A stretch of 64,000 bases of DNA from Stenotrophomonas rhizophila (lineage in GTDB: Bacteria; Pseudomonadota; Gammaproteobacteria; Xanthomonadales; Xanthomonadaceae), in NCBI RefSeq assembly GCF_001704155.1, contig NZ_CP016294.1:105001-169000 (forward strand), read 5' to 3'. Below the pieces are notes generated by a model, which ran no database searches, had not been told where the DNA came from, and was given only the letters and a program-made list of their open reading frames with translations. Positions within the stretch are counted from its first letter, which is position 1, and each line of letters starts with the position of its first letter. Below, one piece after another: positions 20,034-29,582 of this stretch. The position numbers and the translations under genes were made by a program.

Positions 20034-20456
20034 ATGAGTTACGACGTGATGGTGTTCGACCCGGCCGTGGCGCCGCGCGAAGCGGAGGCGTTCCTGCAGT
20101 GGTACAACGCTCAGACCGAATGGAACGAGAAGCACGAGTACGACGACGCCGCCGTCTCGGTGCCGGCGCTGCAGGCCTTCTTCACCGAACTGGCCGAAGA
20201 TTTCCCGCCGATGGACGGCCCCCTGTCCGATGACGAGGATGACCGCCCGCAGGTGACCGACTACAGCATCGGCACCCATATCATCTATGCCTCGTTCGAC
20301 GACGAAGTGGCCGAAGACGCCCATGGCCAGGTGCAGATCCTGGCCAACAAGCACCAGATCGGCTTCTTCGATGTCAGCGGCGACGGTGCGATCGTGTACC
20401 CGGACGGCACCGTGCTGATTCCCGGGGAAGAGGAAGAAGAAGAAGGCAACGCCTGA
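20034..20456 (+). CDS. Conserved hypothetical acidic protein
   Basis: A 140-residue soluble, strongly acidic protein of unknown function. It begins MSYDVMVFDPAVAPREAEAF and has a tryptophan/tyrosine-rich segment (FLQWYNAQTEWNEKHEYDD), a middle TDYSIGTHIIYASF, and an acidic C-terminal tail (EEEEEEGNA). No signal peptide or membrane segment is present. An AAGGTAAT ribosome-binding sequence precedes the ATG by six bases. The family is not recognised. It sits 35 bases after the pump operon but need not belong to it. Confidence 0.75.
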   Translation: MSYDVMVFDPAVAPREAEAFLQWYNAQTEWNEKHEYDDAAVSVPALQAFFTELAEDFPPMDGPLSDDEDDRPQVTDYSIGTHIIYASFDDEVAEDAHGQVQILANKHQIGFFDVSGDGAIVYPDGTVLIPGEEEEEEGNA

Positions 20457-20483
20457 TTCTGCAAGCGGCGGTAGCGCCTTTCT

Positions 20484-22373
20484 CTACCAGAGTTCGCCTT
20501 GGGCGGGCGCTGCAGGTACAGCCGGGCAAGGCCCGGCTCTACCCTCCAGTCGCTGCGCCAGCCCGGACAACCGGCTGGCATGCCGCGCCAACGCAGCCTG
20601 CATCACCTCTGCACTGCCCAGTACATGCAACGCCTGCCGCGCGCGGGTCATGCCGGTGTACACCAACTCGCGCGACAGCACCCGGTTGTCGCGCCGAGGC
20701 AGCTGCAACCAGACCTCATCGAATTCCGAGCCCTGTGCCTTGTGTACGGTCATGGCGAAGGCACTTTCATGGGCGGGCAACGCCGCCGGGTGGAAGGCGC
20801 GTGGCTGCTCCGGGCTGTCGCCGGGGAACCAGGCCAGCATCGCGCCTTCGCGGCTGCGCAGGCACAAGCCGATATCGCCGTTGAACAAGCGGTGCCGGTA
20901 ACTGTTTTCGGTGATCAGCAGCAGCCGGCCATGGAAATAGCGGGGCCCGCTGCCCGGGCGCGCGCTGCCGGCCAGGGCGGCTTCGATCCGCTCGTTCAGC
21001 CCGCGCGCACCCTGCGGCCCCTCGCGCAGCGCGGTGAGCAGGCGCAGCCGTCCGGCCTGCGCCAGCGCCTGCACCGGATCATCGGCTTCGCCCAACCCGC
21101 GCCAGTGCGCCAGCAGGGTGTGCCGGTGCTGCAGCAGTGGGTCGACCTGGTCTTCGTGGAACGCCACGCCGGCCAGGCTGCCGCCGCGCAGCAGCTGCAG
21201 CGCGGTAGCGCTGTCGCCCTCGCGCACCGCGCGCGCCAGCGGCGCCAGGTCCAGCGCATCGCTCTGCCGGTACCCGCGCTGCAGCTGCACGCGGCGACCG
21301 GCGAACGCGCGGGGCGGGGCCACCGGCAGCAACGCAGGGGCGGCCAGCAGCGGGCGCAGCGCGGCGGCGTCATCGGCCTGGGTGCCCAAGCCGTCGCCGC
21401 TGGCCTGCAGGATCGCGCTGAGCACGTCGCCGGCTTCCACCGACGGCAGCTGGTCCGGGTCGCCCAGCAGCACCAGCCGGGTGCCGCTGGCCACCGCTTC
21501 GACCAGCTTGGTCATCAGCGGCAGGTCGATCATCGAGGCCTCATCCACGACCACGATGTCGTACGGCAGCGGGTTGTCGGCGTGGTGGCGGAAGCGTGGC
21601 GAATCGGGAATGACGCCCAGCAGCCGGTGCAGGGTCGCCCCGGTGGTCGGCATGGCCTCGGCCAGTTCGGACGCGACACCCACCAGGCGCAGCCGCTGCA
21701 GCGCCTGGCGCAGGCTGTCGGCCATGCGCTCGGCGGCGCGGCCGGTGGGGGCGGCCAGTGCCACCCGTGGCAGGGCCGCACCGGCCTGCTGCGCCTGCGC
21801 GGCCAACAGCACCAGCAGGCGCGCGATGGTGGTGGTCTTGCCGGTACCGGGGCCACCGGTGACCAGCACCAGTGGATGGCGCAGCGCCACTGCAGCCGCG
21901 CGCGCCTGGTGGTCGATGCCCTCCAGCGCCTGCGGGAACAGCTGGGCGAACAGCGTGGCGAGCCCGCCCGGGTCGTGCGCCGGCAAAGAATGCGCGGCGA
22001 TGCGCTGCAGGCCGAGTGCCAAACGGCGTTCGTATTCGCGGTAACGGCGCAGGTACAGCAGGCCGTGTTCGAGCACCAGCGGTGCATCGGCGGCCAGCAC
22101 GTCGTCGCTGTCGGGGGATGCCACCCACGGCGACGCACGCAGCTGCGCCAGCCATGTGTCCGGCGAAGGCCAGTCCAGCTCGGCATCCACCAACCGCCGG
22201 GGCGCTGCCGGGTCGACGCCGGCGTGGCCCTGCGCCACCGCCAGCGAGGCCAGCGCGGCGGCGGCCAGCACCGCATCCGGCGTCTCCGGCTGCAGCCGGC
22301 GCAGGCTCTGCGCCAGCGCATGGTCGAGCGTGCGCAGGGTGCCCTGCTTCAGCAGTGCGTCGAGCAGGCTCAT
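20484..22373 (-). CDS. recD: Exodeoxyribonuclease V alpha subunit RecD
   Basis: A 629-residue superfamily 1B 5'-3' helicase, the fast motor of RecBCD in double-strand break repair. Walker A GGPGTGKTT is at 173-181, motif II is VVVDEASMIDLPLM, and a C-terminal motif VI region contains AMTVHKAQGSEFDEVWLQLP and ELVYTGMTRARQAL. Its start overlaps the recB stop by four bases (ATGA). The last 20 or so residues (GRAGPCPAVPAAP) are encoded by a SMAG-like palindrome, so the protein probably runs past its ancestral end. RecD is usually close to 600 residues. Confidence 0.95.
   Translation of the reverse strand: MSLLDALLKQGTLRTLDHALAQSLRRLQPETPDAVLAAAALASLAVAQGHAGVDPAAPRRLVDAELDWPSPDTWLAQLRASPWVASPDSDDVLAADAPLVLEHGLLYLRRYREYERRLALGLQRIAAHSLPAHDPGGLATLFAQLFPQALEGIDHQARAAAVALRHPLVLVTGGPGTGKTTTIARLLVLLAAQAQQAGAALPRVALAAPTGRAAERMADSLRQALQRLRLVGVASELAEAMPTTGATLHRLLGVIPDSPRFRHHADNPLPYDIVVVDEASMIDLPLMTKLVEAVASGTRLVLLGDPDQLPSVEAGDVLSAILQASGDGLGTQADDAAALRPLLAAPALLPVAPPRAFAGRRVQLQRGYRQSDALDLAPLARAVREGDSATALQLLRGGSLAGVAFHEDQVDPLLQHRHTLLAHWRGLGEADDPVQALAQAGRLRLLTALREGPQGARGLNERIEAALAGSARPGSGPRYFHGRLLLITENSYRHRLFNGDIGLCLRSREGAMLAWFPGDSPEQPRAFHPAALPAHESAFAMTVHKAQGSEFDEVWLQLPRRDNRVLSRELVYTGMTRARQALHVLGSAEVMQAALARHASRLSGLAQRLEGRAGPCPAVPAAPAQGELW
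20516..20542 (-). repeat. SMAG-like palindrome in the 3' end of recD
   Basis: On the reverse strand it begins GTAGAGCCGGGC and closes with GCCCGGCTGTAC, a perfect stem with a short loop carrying the GTAG head. It overlaps the recD C-terminal codons, so the element has been read into the protein. Confidence 0.75.
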
Positions 22374-25300
22374 GCCTCACCCCGCGCGCGTGCCACCAGT
22401 TCGGCGTGCTTCCCGGGGCCGCCTGCGAACAGTGCATCCATCGCCTCGACCAGGGCCGGGGCAAAGCGCTGCGCATGCACGCCCGGTGCGTCCGCGCGTC
22501 CCGCTTCCAGGCCGCGGCAGAACAGATAGCGGATGCCACCCAGGTCGCGCTCCTGTATGTAGTGGCTGCCCAGCCGGAAGCGCAGCCAGCGGTGCAGTGC
22601 CACGGTGTAGATCAGGGCCTGCAGGTCGTACTCGCTGCTTTGCATGGCGGCTGCCAGGCGCGCGGCGTCGTAGCCGGGCAAGCGGTTGGATTTGTAGTCG
22701 AGCACGTACCAGCGTCCGTCGCGCACGTAGGTCAGGTCGATCTTGCCGGTCATCAGCCCCTCGAGCTGGCGTCGCGTGCCAAAGCCGCGGCGGTCCGGCA
22801 CCAGCCCGTGGTGGTGCAGCAGCTGCAGCAGCGCCGGCACCGCGGTGGGCTGCATGGCGAAGTGGAACTCGATCTCGGCCCGCCGGTCGTGCAGCGGCAC
22901 GCTGTGCAGCGCGCCGCCTTCGGGCAGCTGCACGGTCAAGGTCTGGCCGACCAGCGGCACCAGCACCGCCACGCCGTCGTCCAGGTCGGCATCGGCGTAG
23001 CCTTCGCTGCGCAGCGATTCGCGCAGCACCTCGGCCTCATCGCCCGGTGCCGGGTCGCCCGCGCGCCAGTCCGCCCAGCGCGCGAAATCGGTGTTCTCCA
23101 GTGCATCGTGCAGCACGTTGCCGAAGCGGCTGCCCATGAAGCGCGGGTCGATCTCCGGCTGCGGCTCACCGGGCGCGGGCGGTTCCACTTCAAGCGGCAG
23201 TTCCACGCCGGCCGGTTCGTCGGCTGCCGGGGCCGGCGCTTCGGTGGCCACCGCGTCGGTGTCGTGGCCGGCGTCGGCGTGGGCCAGCTGGGTGAAGCTG
23301 TACACCCACCAGTCGTGCGGCACCCGCCGGGTGATGGCGCGCACCGGCGGCAGCTCGCCTTCGCGCTGCACTGGCAGCTGCGCCGGGCGCGGCTCCACCG
23401 GGCCTTCGATCACCGCGATGTCCGGGTGCGCGCGCAGCGCTTCCAGGTCGGACAGCATCGGCGCCAGCCGCGTCTTCGCCAGCCCGGCCAGGTCGCCGGC
23501 CGCGATCCACAGCGCATGCTCGGCGCGGGTCAGGCCCACATACAGCAGTCGCGCGTCTTCAGCGCGTTGCTCCTGAGCGCTGCGCTCGCTGGCCGCGCTC
23601 CAGGCCTCGTCCTTGTCCAGCTTCCAGTGCAGCTCTCGGCGACCTTCGGCGTACACGGTGCAGTTGGAGTCGGTGTTGCCGCCACCGCTGTCGATGCCCA
23701 CGAACGGCAGGAACACCAGCGGGTATTCCAGCCCCTTGCTCTTGTGCAGGGTGATGATCTGCACCCGGCGCGCATCCGATTCCAGCCGCAGCAGCTGTTG
23801 TTCATCGTCCTGGTCGGCGTGTGCCATCTGCACCTGCAACCAGTCCAGCAGGCCGTGCATGCCCAGCGCCTGGCCTGCGGCCTGCTGCAGCAGCTCGCCG
23901 AGCTGCAGGTAGTTGGTGAGCCGGCGTTCGCCATCCAGCAGGCCCAGCAGGCGCTCGGCGTGTTCGGCGCACAGGTCGGCGATGACCGCGAACGGCCCGC
24001 CGCGCAGCCAGCGTTCCCGCCACAGCAGCAGCCGGGTCTGGAACGCACGCTGCGGGTCGCCGTCGCGCTCCATCGCGTCGATGGCGGCGGCGTTTTCGCC
24101 CAGCAATACGGTCGACAGCGCCGCGCGCAGGCGGCCTTCATCGGCCGGCTGCAGCAGGGCCAGCAGCAGCACGCGCAGTTCGCGGGCTTCGGCGGTCGCA
24201 TACAGGCTCTGCTTGCCGGCAGCCACCGCCGGAATGCCCACCGCGCTCAGCGCGCGCTGGATGCGGGTGGCTTCATGGTGGCGGCGCACCAGCACTGCGA
24301 TGTCGCCTGGCTGTACCGGCTGCCCGCGCAGCAGCGCGCGGCCTTCGCGACCCTCCAGCAGCACCTGGTGGATCGCGGCCACGCAGGCGTCGGTGGCCTG
24401 CTGGCGCGAGGGGTCTGCCTTGAAGTCAGCACCATCGTCACTGCGCAGCAGGCGCAGGGTCAGCCCGGGTGCGGGCTGGCCATCGCGCAGGAAATCGGCA
24501 TCGTCGCGGGTACTGCCCGGCAGCACCGGTTCGAAGGCGATGTCCGCTTCCAGGAACGCGCGCTCGCCTGCGGCTGCGTACAACGCCTGCAGCGCGCGCA
24601 GCACGCCGGGGCGCGAGCGGAAGTTGCGGTTCAACGCCGGTGCGGCCTCTGCTTCGCGCTTGGCCTTGAGGTAGGTGTGGATATCGCCGCCGCGGAACCC
24701 GTAGATGGCCTGTTTGGGATCGCCGATCAGGAACAGCGCCGGCGCCAGCCCGGCGTCGCGGGTTTCGGGCGAATCGCCGAACACGCGCTGGAAGATGCCC
24801 CACTGGCGGTCGTCGGTGTCCTGGAACTCATCCACCAGCGCGATGGCGTACTGTGCGCGCAGCTGCTGCACCAGTGCCGCGCGGTGCGGGCCCTCCAGTG
24901 CGGCGGCCACGCCGTCGATCAGGTCATCGTAGGTCTGCACGCGGCCGACCCGCTTGAGTTCGTCCAGCCGCGCATGGGCCTGCCCGCGCAGCTGGTGCAG
25001 CAGCAGCAGCGCCTGCTGCCGCAGCCACTGGTCGCAGGCATCGGCGGCGTGCCACCAGGTCTGCAGCGCATCGAACAGCGGCGAGGCCGGGCAATGGCCC
25101 TGCTGGTCCTCCTTGCAGAACCCGAGCAACGCCACCGGCAGCAGCTTGCCCAGGTGCGAGGTGGAACCACGCGGCCAGGTGCGCGCTGCACGACCGGCCA
25201 GCAGCTCGGCAAAGGCTTTGTCGAAGCTCGGCCTCCGCGCGCGGCGACCGTCGAAGAGCTTGCGCTCGAAGGCGTTGGCGATGCTGGCCTGGGCGGCGTC

Positions 25301-26017
25301 GACATGCGCGTCGATCGCACTGCCGAGCGCCTCGGCGGCCACCTGCAGCGCGGGGCTGGGATCCTCCAGATACTGCTGCGGCAACGCGGGCAGCAGCGGC
25401 AATGGCTTGATCAGCGCCGACAGGTCGCGCGCCAGCGCATCGGGCGCGGACCACAACCGGGTCAACGCATCCACCGTGGCCGGGTCGTTGGCGTGCACGC
25501 GCCACAGATCGGCCGCCAGCTGGTCGTGCAGTTCGCGTTCGCTGGGCAGCAGCGTGGGCGGGTCGAAGGTATGCCCGCTTTCCAGCGCGTGCTCGCGCAG
25601 CACGCGGGTGCAGAAGCCATGGATGGTGAAGATCGAGGCCAGGTCGATCTCATCGGCGGCGGTCTGCAGGCGCTGGGCCAGCGCTGCGGGTGTTTCCCGG
25701 CCCAGCGCCAGTTCGCGCTGCAGCAGGTAGCGGGTCAGCTGCACCTCGGGTGCGTCGTCGGCGGCCGGTGCGCGCGCCAGCAGCTGCGCGGCCAGCGCCA
25801 GGCGCTCGCGGATGCGCTTGCGCAGTTCCTGGGTGGCCGCGTCGGTGAAGGTCACCGCCAGGATCTGGCCGATGCGGTAACCCTGCTCCACCACCAGCCG
25901 GGTGAACAGCGTGGCCAGGGTGAAGGTTTTGCCGGTGCCGGCGCTGGCCTCGATCAGGCGCACGCCGTCCAGCGGCAGCGACAGGTACGGGTCGTCCTGC
26001 AGCATCAGCCGGCTCAT
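22370..26017 (-). CDS. recB: Exodeoxyribonuclease V beta subunit RecB
   Basis: A 1215-residue UvrD-type helicase-nuclease. Walker A ASAGTGKT is at 24-31, motif II LVDEFQDTDDRQW follows in the first half, and the PD-(D/E)XK nuclease motif DYKSN is at 1107-1111, so both activities look intact. RecB loads RecA at Chi after end resection. The start MSRLMLQDDPYLSL at 26017 overlaps the recC stop (ATGA); an upstream extension of the frame into recC is rejected. Confidence 0.96.
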   Translation of the reverse strand: MSRLMLQDDPYLSLPLDGVRLIEASAGTGKTFTLATLFTRLVVEQGYRIGQILAVTFTDAATQELRKRIRERLALAAQLLARAPAADDAPEVQLTRYLLQRELALGRETPAALAQRLQTAADEIDLASIFTIHGFCTRVLREHALESGHTFDPPTLLPSERELHDQLAADLWRVHANDPATVDALTRLWSAPDALARDLSALIKPLPLLPALPQQYLEDPSPALQVAAEALGSAIDAHVDAAQASIANAFERKLFDGRRARRPSFDKAFAELLAGRAARTWPRGSTSHLGKLLPVALLGFCKEDQQGHCPASPLFDALQTWWHAADACDQWLRQQALLLLHQLRGQAHARLDELKRVGRVQTYDDLIDGVAAALEGPHRAALVQQLRAQYAIALVDEFQDTDDRQWGIFQRVFGDSPETRDAGLAPALFLIGDPKQAIYGFRGGDIHTYLKAKREAEAAPALNRNFRSRPGVLRALQALYAAAGERAFLEADIAFEPVLPGSTRDDADFLRDGQPAPGLTLRLLRSDDGADFKADPSRQQATDACVAAIHQVLLEGREGRALLRGQPVQPGDIAVLVRRHHEATRIQRALSAVGIPAVAAGKQSLYATAEARELRVLLLALLQPADEGRLRAALSTVLLGENAAAIDAMERDGDPQRAFQTRLLLWRERWLRGGPFAVIADLCAEHAERLLGLLDGERRLTNYLQLGELLQQAAGQALGMHGLLDWLQVQMAHADQDDEQQLLRLESDARRVQIITLHKSKGLEYPLVFLPFVGIDSGGGNTDSNCTVYAEGRRELHWKLDKDEAWSAASERSAQEQRAEDARLLYVGLTRAEHALWIAAGDLAGLAKTRLAPMLSDLEALRAHPDIAVIEGPVEPRPAQLPVQREGELPPVRAITRRVPHDWWVYSFTQLAHADAGHDTDAVATEAPAPAADEPAGVELPLEVEPPAPGEPQPEIDPRFMGSRFGNVLHDALENTDFARWADWRAGDPAPGDEAEVLRESLRSEGYADADLDDGVAVLVPLVGQTLTVQLPEGGALHSVPLHDRRAEIEFHFAMQPTAVPALLQLLHHHGLVPDRRGFGTRRQLEGLMTGKIDLTYVRDGRWYVLDYKSNRLPGYDAARLAAAMQSSEYDLQALIYTVALHRWLRFRLGSHYIQERDLGGIRYLFCRGLEAGRADAPGVHAQRFAPALVEAMDALFAGGPGKHAELVARARGEA

Positions 26018-29000
26018 GCCACGGCTCCTTCGTCGCTGAAGCCCTGGAACACCCGGCCCTCTCGGACCGCACTGAACACCACGAAGCTGGTGTGCAGCAG
26101 CTGTTGATAGCTGTCTGCGTCGGCGAACGGATCGCGGCCGCGCAGGGCCAGCTGCACCGCATCGCCGCTGGCTTCGCCCCACCGGCGTTCGCCGCCATGC
26201 CATTGCGCCCAGCCTTCGCTTTCGCGCTTGGCGGCGGGCGCGCGGTACAGCGTCCAGGCGGTGTACGGCCCATACAACAGGGGCGCGCGCATGCCGTCGC
26301 GGCGCAGCTGCAACAGCGCCTGCAGCGCCGCCCTGGCGGCGGGCGCGGGCACTGCCGGCAGCACGTGCGGCCCTACCCCGTCGTCGCCGCCGTCGTGGAA
26401 CTCGACCAGGGCCAGCGCATCGCCGGCGGCGTTGGCCAGCAGCCAGTCCAGCCCATGCCGGATCGCCGCCGGCCCGTTCAAGCTGCCCGCGCGCAGGCGC
26501 ACGATGCCTTGCGGGTGGATGTCGTCCACCCGCCCATGCAGGCGCACGCCATCAATCTCCACCTCATAGCGGCGGCTGTCGGCGTCGCTGTCGCCGCGCC
26601 ATTGGGCCAGTGCCAACGCATACGGGCGGGTCTGCTCCTGCAGGGCCTGGAACTGGCGTTCGCCCAGTGCGCCGGACGGCAGCAGCGCGCGGGCGCGCAG
26701 GCGTGCATAGAGAGGGGTGTCATCGCCCTGCAGGGTCGCCTCGATCACCGCGTGCTGAAGCAGGCGTTGCTCCAGTCCCCGGCCGGCCAGCACCAGTGGC
26801 TCAAGGTCGTCGGCGGTGGTCAGGTCATCGGGCAGGCGCAGGCCCAGCCGCTGCGACAGGAACTGCCCGGCGGGATCGACCAGGAAGCGGCGCAGCGCGT
26901 CCAGCGAGAGTTCGGGCATGCCCTCCTGCTCCAGCGGCGCCAGCGCCTGCTCGAACCACGCCGGCGGCGCGCGACGCACGCGGCCCAGCGAACCGGCGGC
27001 CGGGTGCCACTGCTGGCGGTAGCTGAAACGGCGCGGCTCATCGCCGCCACCGAAGGCGGCCGGCGAGAATGGCTGCAGCGAATGGCGCACGGTCAGCTGC
27101 TTTGCCGCCGCCGAGGGATCCTCATGGTATTCGGCGGCGGCATCGATCAGCTCGCTGACCAGCACCGAGGGCTCGCGCACGCTGCCATCGCGCGGATCGG
27201 CGCCCAGGTAGCTCAGGTAGAACACATCCTGCGCCGAGGCGAACAGCTGCAGGAACAGGAAACGGTCGTCCTCGCGCAGCGAGCGGTCGCCGTGGCGGCG
27301 CTTGTCGGTACCCAGTTCGGCAGTGAGCTGGTTGAGCCCGGCGGCCGGGTCGCGGCGCGGGAAATCGCCATCGTTCAGGCCGAGCACGCAGATCACCCGG
27401 AACGGCAGCAGCCGCATCGGCACCATGCGCCCGAAGCTGATGCCACCGGTGAGCAGCGGCGCGCGCGTGTCGGCCTCGCTCAAGGCGCCGGCGAAATGTG
27501 CGCGCACGACCTCTGGCGGTACCGTACCGGTGAACCCGGCGCGTTCGGCATCGCGGGCGAACTCGTTGACCAGCTTGCGCAGCCGTTCCAGCGCGCGCTG
27601 GCTGCTGGCCGCTTCCGGTGCTTCGGGCAACAGCGCATCCAGCATGGCCAGCAGGCGCTGGCGCCAGTGCGCCGGTGTCAGCGCCTCGCCCAGTGCGCGC
27701 TGGTAACGGGCCAGTACCCGCATCAGCCCAAGCAGGCGGTCCAGCGCATCCAGTGCGCTGCCTTCCAGCTCCGGCCACGGCGCCACCCCGGCGATGTCGC
27801 CGTCGCTGCCGCTGGCATGGCCCAGCAGCAGGCGGTCCAGCGCGAACTGCCAGGTGTAGGCATCATCGTCCGGTGCCTGGTGCTGCGCGCGGTGCGCCGC
27901 ACTCAAGCCCCAGCGCGCACCGGCGGCCTGCAGCCAGTCGTGCAGGCGGTCGAACGCGGCCGCATCCAGCCCGGCCGCTTCGGCCAGCGGCGCGCTCGCC
28001 AGCAGGTCCAGCACTTCATTGAGGCCAAAGCGCGACACCGGCAATCCCAGCAGGTGCACGAACACATCGGCGAGTGGTTCGCCGGTCAGCGGACTGGTAT
28101 CGGCCAGGGCGTAGGGAATGTGGTCTTCGCCACCGCTGCGGCCGCCGAACACCGCTTCCAGGTACGGCACGTAGGGGTCGATGTCCGGTGCCAGCACCGC
28201 GATGTCGCGTGCCTGCAGCGGCGGATCGAAGCGCGGGTCCTGCAGCAGTGCACGCAGCTGGTCGTGCAGCACCTGCAGCTCGCGAAGGCGGGTGTGGCAG
28301 GCATGCACCTGCAGGCTGGGGTCGTTGCGCAGCAGCCCCGGGCGCAACGCACCGGCCGGTTGCGCGCGGCGGTGGAACAGGTCGCGCTGCAGGCGGTGCA
28401 GCAGGCTGTCGGACAGGCCGCCGTGCGCCATGTCCGGGCGCGCGTCCTCTTCGGGATCGTCGTAGGCCGCGATCTCACCGGACGGATGCACCACTTCATA
28501 GCTGCCCAGCACCGCCATGAAGTCGCGCCCTGCCGCGCCCCAGGCCTGCAGCAGGCGGTTCTCATCACTGCCATTGCCGAACGGATCAACCGCGCCAGCG
28601 CGCAGCCGCCCGCCCAGGGTCTGCAGGTCGCCCCAGTAGGAACGCGTCGGCGTGGGCAGGTAGAAGTGCAGCGTGCCGACCCGCGCCTGGGTGGCCACCA
28701 CGCGCAGCACATCCGGTGAGACGTTCAAGGTGGCGAAGGCGAACAGACGCGGCGGCAGCCCCGCCGGCAACGGACGGTCCGCGCCTTCGAAGCCGTCGAG
28801 ATAAGCATGGATGCGACGCGCGCGGTACTGGTGGCCGCTGCCGATGTGGCGCCACAGGATCGCCTGCGGATCCAGCGGGTCGGCGCCGGCCTCCCAGCGC
28901 AGCAGCCAGTCGCGGCGCCAGGCCTGGTACTTCTCGAACACCGAGGCCAGCTCCCCGGCCAGCGCCCACGGCTTGAGCGGGTCGGGCTGGGACAGGTACG

Positions 29001-29358
29001 CCTGCAGCGCGCGCAGCGGCGGCTGCGCCATCAGCAGCGGGTCGGTCAGCGCGGCGTACAGCTTCCAGTGCAGCGCGGCGGCAGTGAGGTCGTCATGTTC
29101 GCCCGGCACATTGGCATTGAGCGCGCGGGCCACGAACTCGCCCGGGGTCAGGAACGCCAGGTTGGCGGCGATGCCATACTCCGCCGCCAGGGTGGACTGC
29201 AGCCAGCGCCGCATCGCCACTTGGGGAATCAGCACCACGTCCGGCTCCAGGATCGACTGCCCCGCCACCGGCTCGCGCAGGGTGCGGGCCAGCAGCGCGG
29301 CCAGCACGTCCAGCGAATTGGAGTGGTACAGGCGGAAGTCTGAAGCGGGGTCGGTCAT
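26014..29358 (-). CDS. recC: Exodeoxyribonuclease V gamma subunit RecC
   Basis: A 1114-residue RecC, the Chi-scanning subunit of RecBCD, built from inactivated helicase and nuclease domains. Family stretches include FRLYHSNSLDVLAALLA at the start, VVLIPQVAMRRWLQ near 43, IAVLAPDIDPYVPYLEAVFG in the middle and RVICVLGLNDGDFPR further on. It is the first gene of recC-recB-recD. The start MTDPASDF at 29358 is chosen; upstream in-frame sequence lacks family similarity. Confidence 0.95.
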   Translation of the reverse strand: MTDPASDFRLYHSNSLDVLAALLARTLREPVAGQSILEPDVVLIPQVAMRRWLQSTLAAEYGIAANLAFLTPGEFVARALNANVPGEHDDLTAAALHWKLYAALTDPLLMAQPPLRALQAYLSQPDPLKPWALAGELASVFEKYQAWRRDWLLRWEAGADPLDPQAILWRHIGSGHQYRARRIHAYLDGFEGADRPLPAGLPPRLFAFATLNVSPDVLRVVATQARVGTLHFYLPTPTRSYWGDLQTLGGRLRAGAVDPFGNGSDENRLLQAWGAAGRDFMAVLGSYEVVHPSGEIAAYDDPEEDARPDMAHGGLSDSLLHRLQRDLFHRRAQPAGALRPGLLRNDPSLQVHACHTRLRELQVLHDQLRALLQDPRFDPPLQARDIAVLAPDIDPYVPYLEAVFGGRSGGEDHIPYALADTSPLTGEPLADVFVHLLGLPVSRFGLNEVLDLLASAPLAEAAGLDAAAFDRLHDWLQAAGARWGLSAAHRAQHQAPDDDAYTWQFALDRLLLGHASGSDGDIAGVAPWPELEGSALDALDRLLGLMRVLARYQRALGEALTPAHWRQRLLAMLDALLPEAPEAASSQRALERLRKLVNEFARDAERAGFTGTVPPEVVRAHFAGALSEADTRAPLLTGGISFGRMVPMRLLPFRVICVLGLNDGDFPRRDPAAGLNQLTAELGTDKRRHGDRSLREDDRFLFLQLFASAQDVFYLSYLGADPRDGSVREPSVLVSELIDAAAEYHEDPSAAAKQLTVRHSLQPFSPAAFGGGDEPRRFSYRQQWHPAAGSLGRVRRAPPAWFEQALAPLEQEGMPELSLDALRRFLVDPAGQFLSQRLGLRLPDDLTTADDLEPLVLAGRGLEQRLLQHAVIEATLQGDDTPLYARLRARALLPSGALGERQFQALQEQTRPYALALAQWRGDSDADSRRYEVEIDGVRLHGRVDDIHPQGIVRLRAGSLNGPAAIRHGLDWLLANAAGDALALVEFHDGGDDGVGPHVLPAVPAPAARAALQALLQLRRDGMRAPLLYGPYTAWTLYRAPAAKRESEGWAQWHGGERRWGEASGDAVQLALRGRDPFADADSYQQLLHTSFVVFSAVREGRVFQGFSDEGAVA

Positions 29359-29582
29359 CGCGGCAGTGTGCCGCAGCCCGGCGCCAATCTCGACCCTCGC
29401 CGATACGGGCGGCAGCCGGTGACGTCTGTGACCTCCCGCACAGATGAGGGCGGTACGCACTGTTGCGGACCGGGAACCGCGCCGTGGCGGGGCTTGGGAT
29501 CCCGACATGCGACAATACTGCACGGTCCAGTTCGGTTTTGTTCAGCCGCCCACCACGATCTTACAACGTTGGAATTTTGTTA
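29359..29582. other. recC-mlaF divergent intergenic region
   Basis: These 224 bases must hold the promoters for the recCBD (minus) and mla (plus) operons. The stretch nearest mlaF (about 29535-29582) is AT-rich relative to the window. No convincing -35/-10 pair or operator could be assigned by eye. Confidence 0.5.

Noticed and set aside
21872-28719. Long plus-strand open frames opposite recB and recC.
   Set aside because: They overlap intact recC-recB-recD genes with catalytic motifs and have no recognisable domains.
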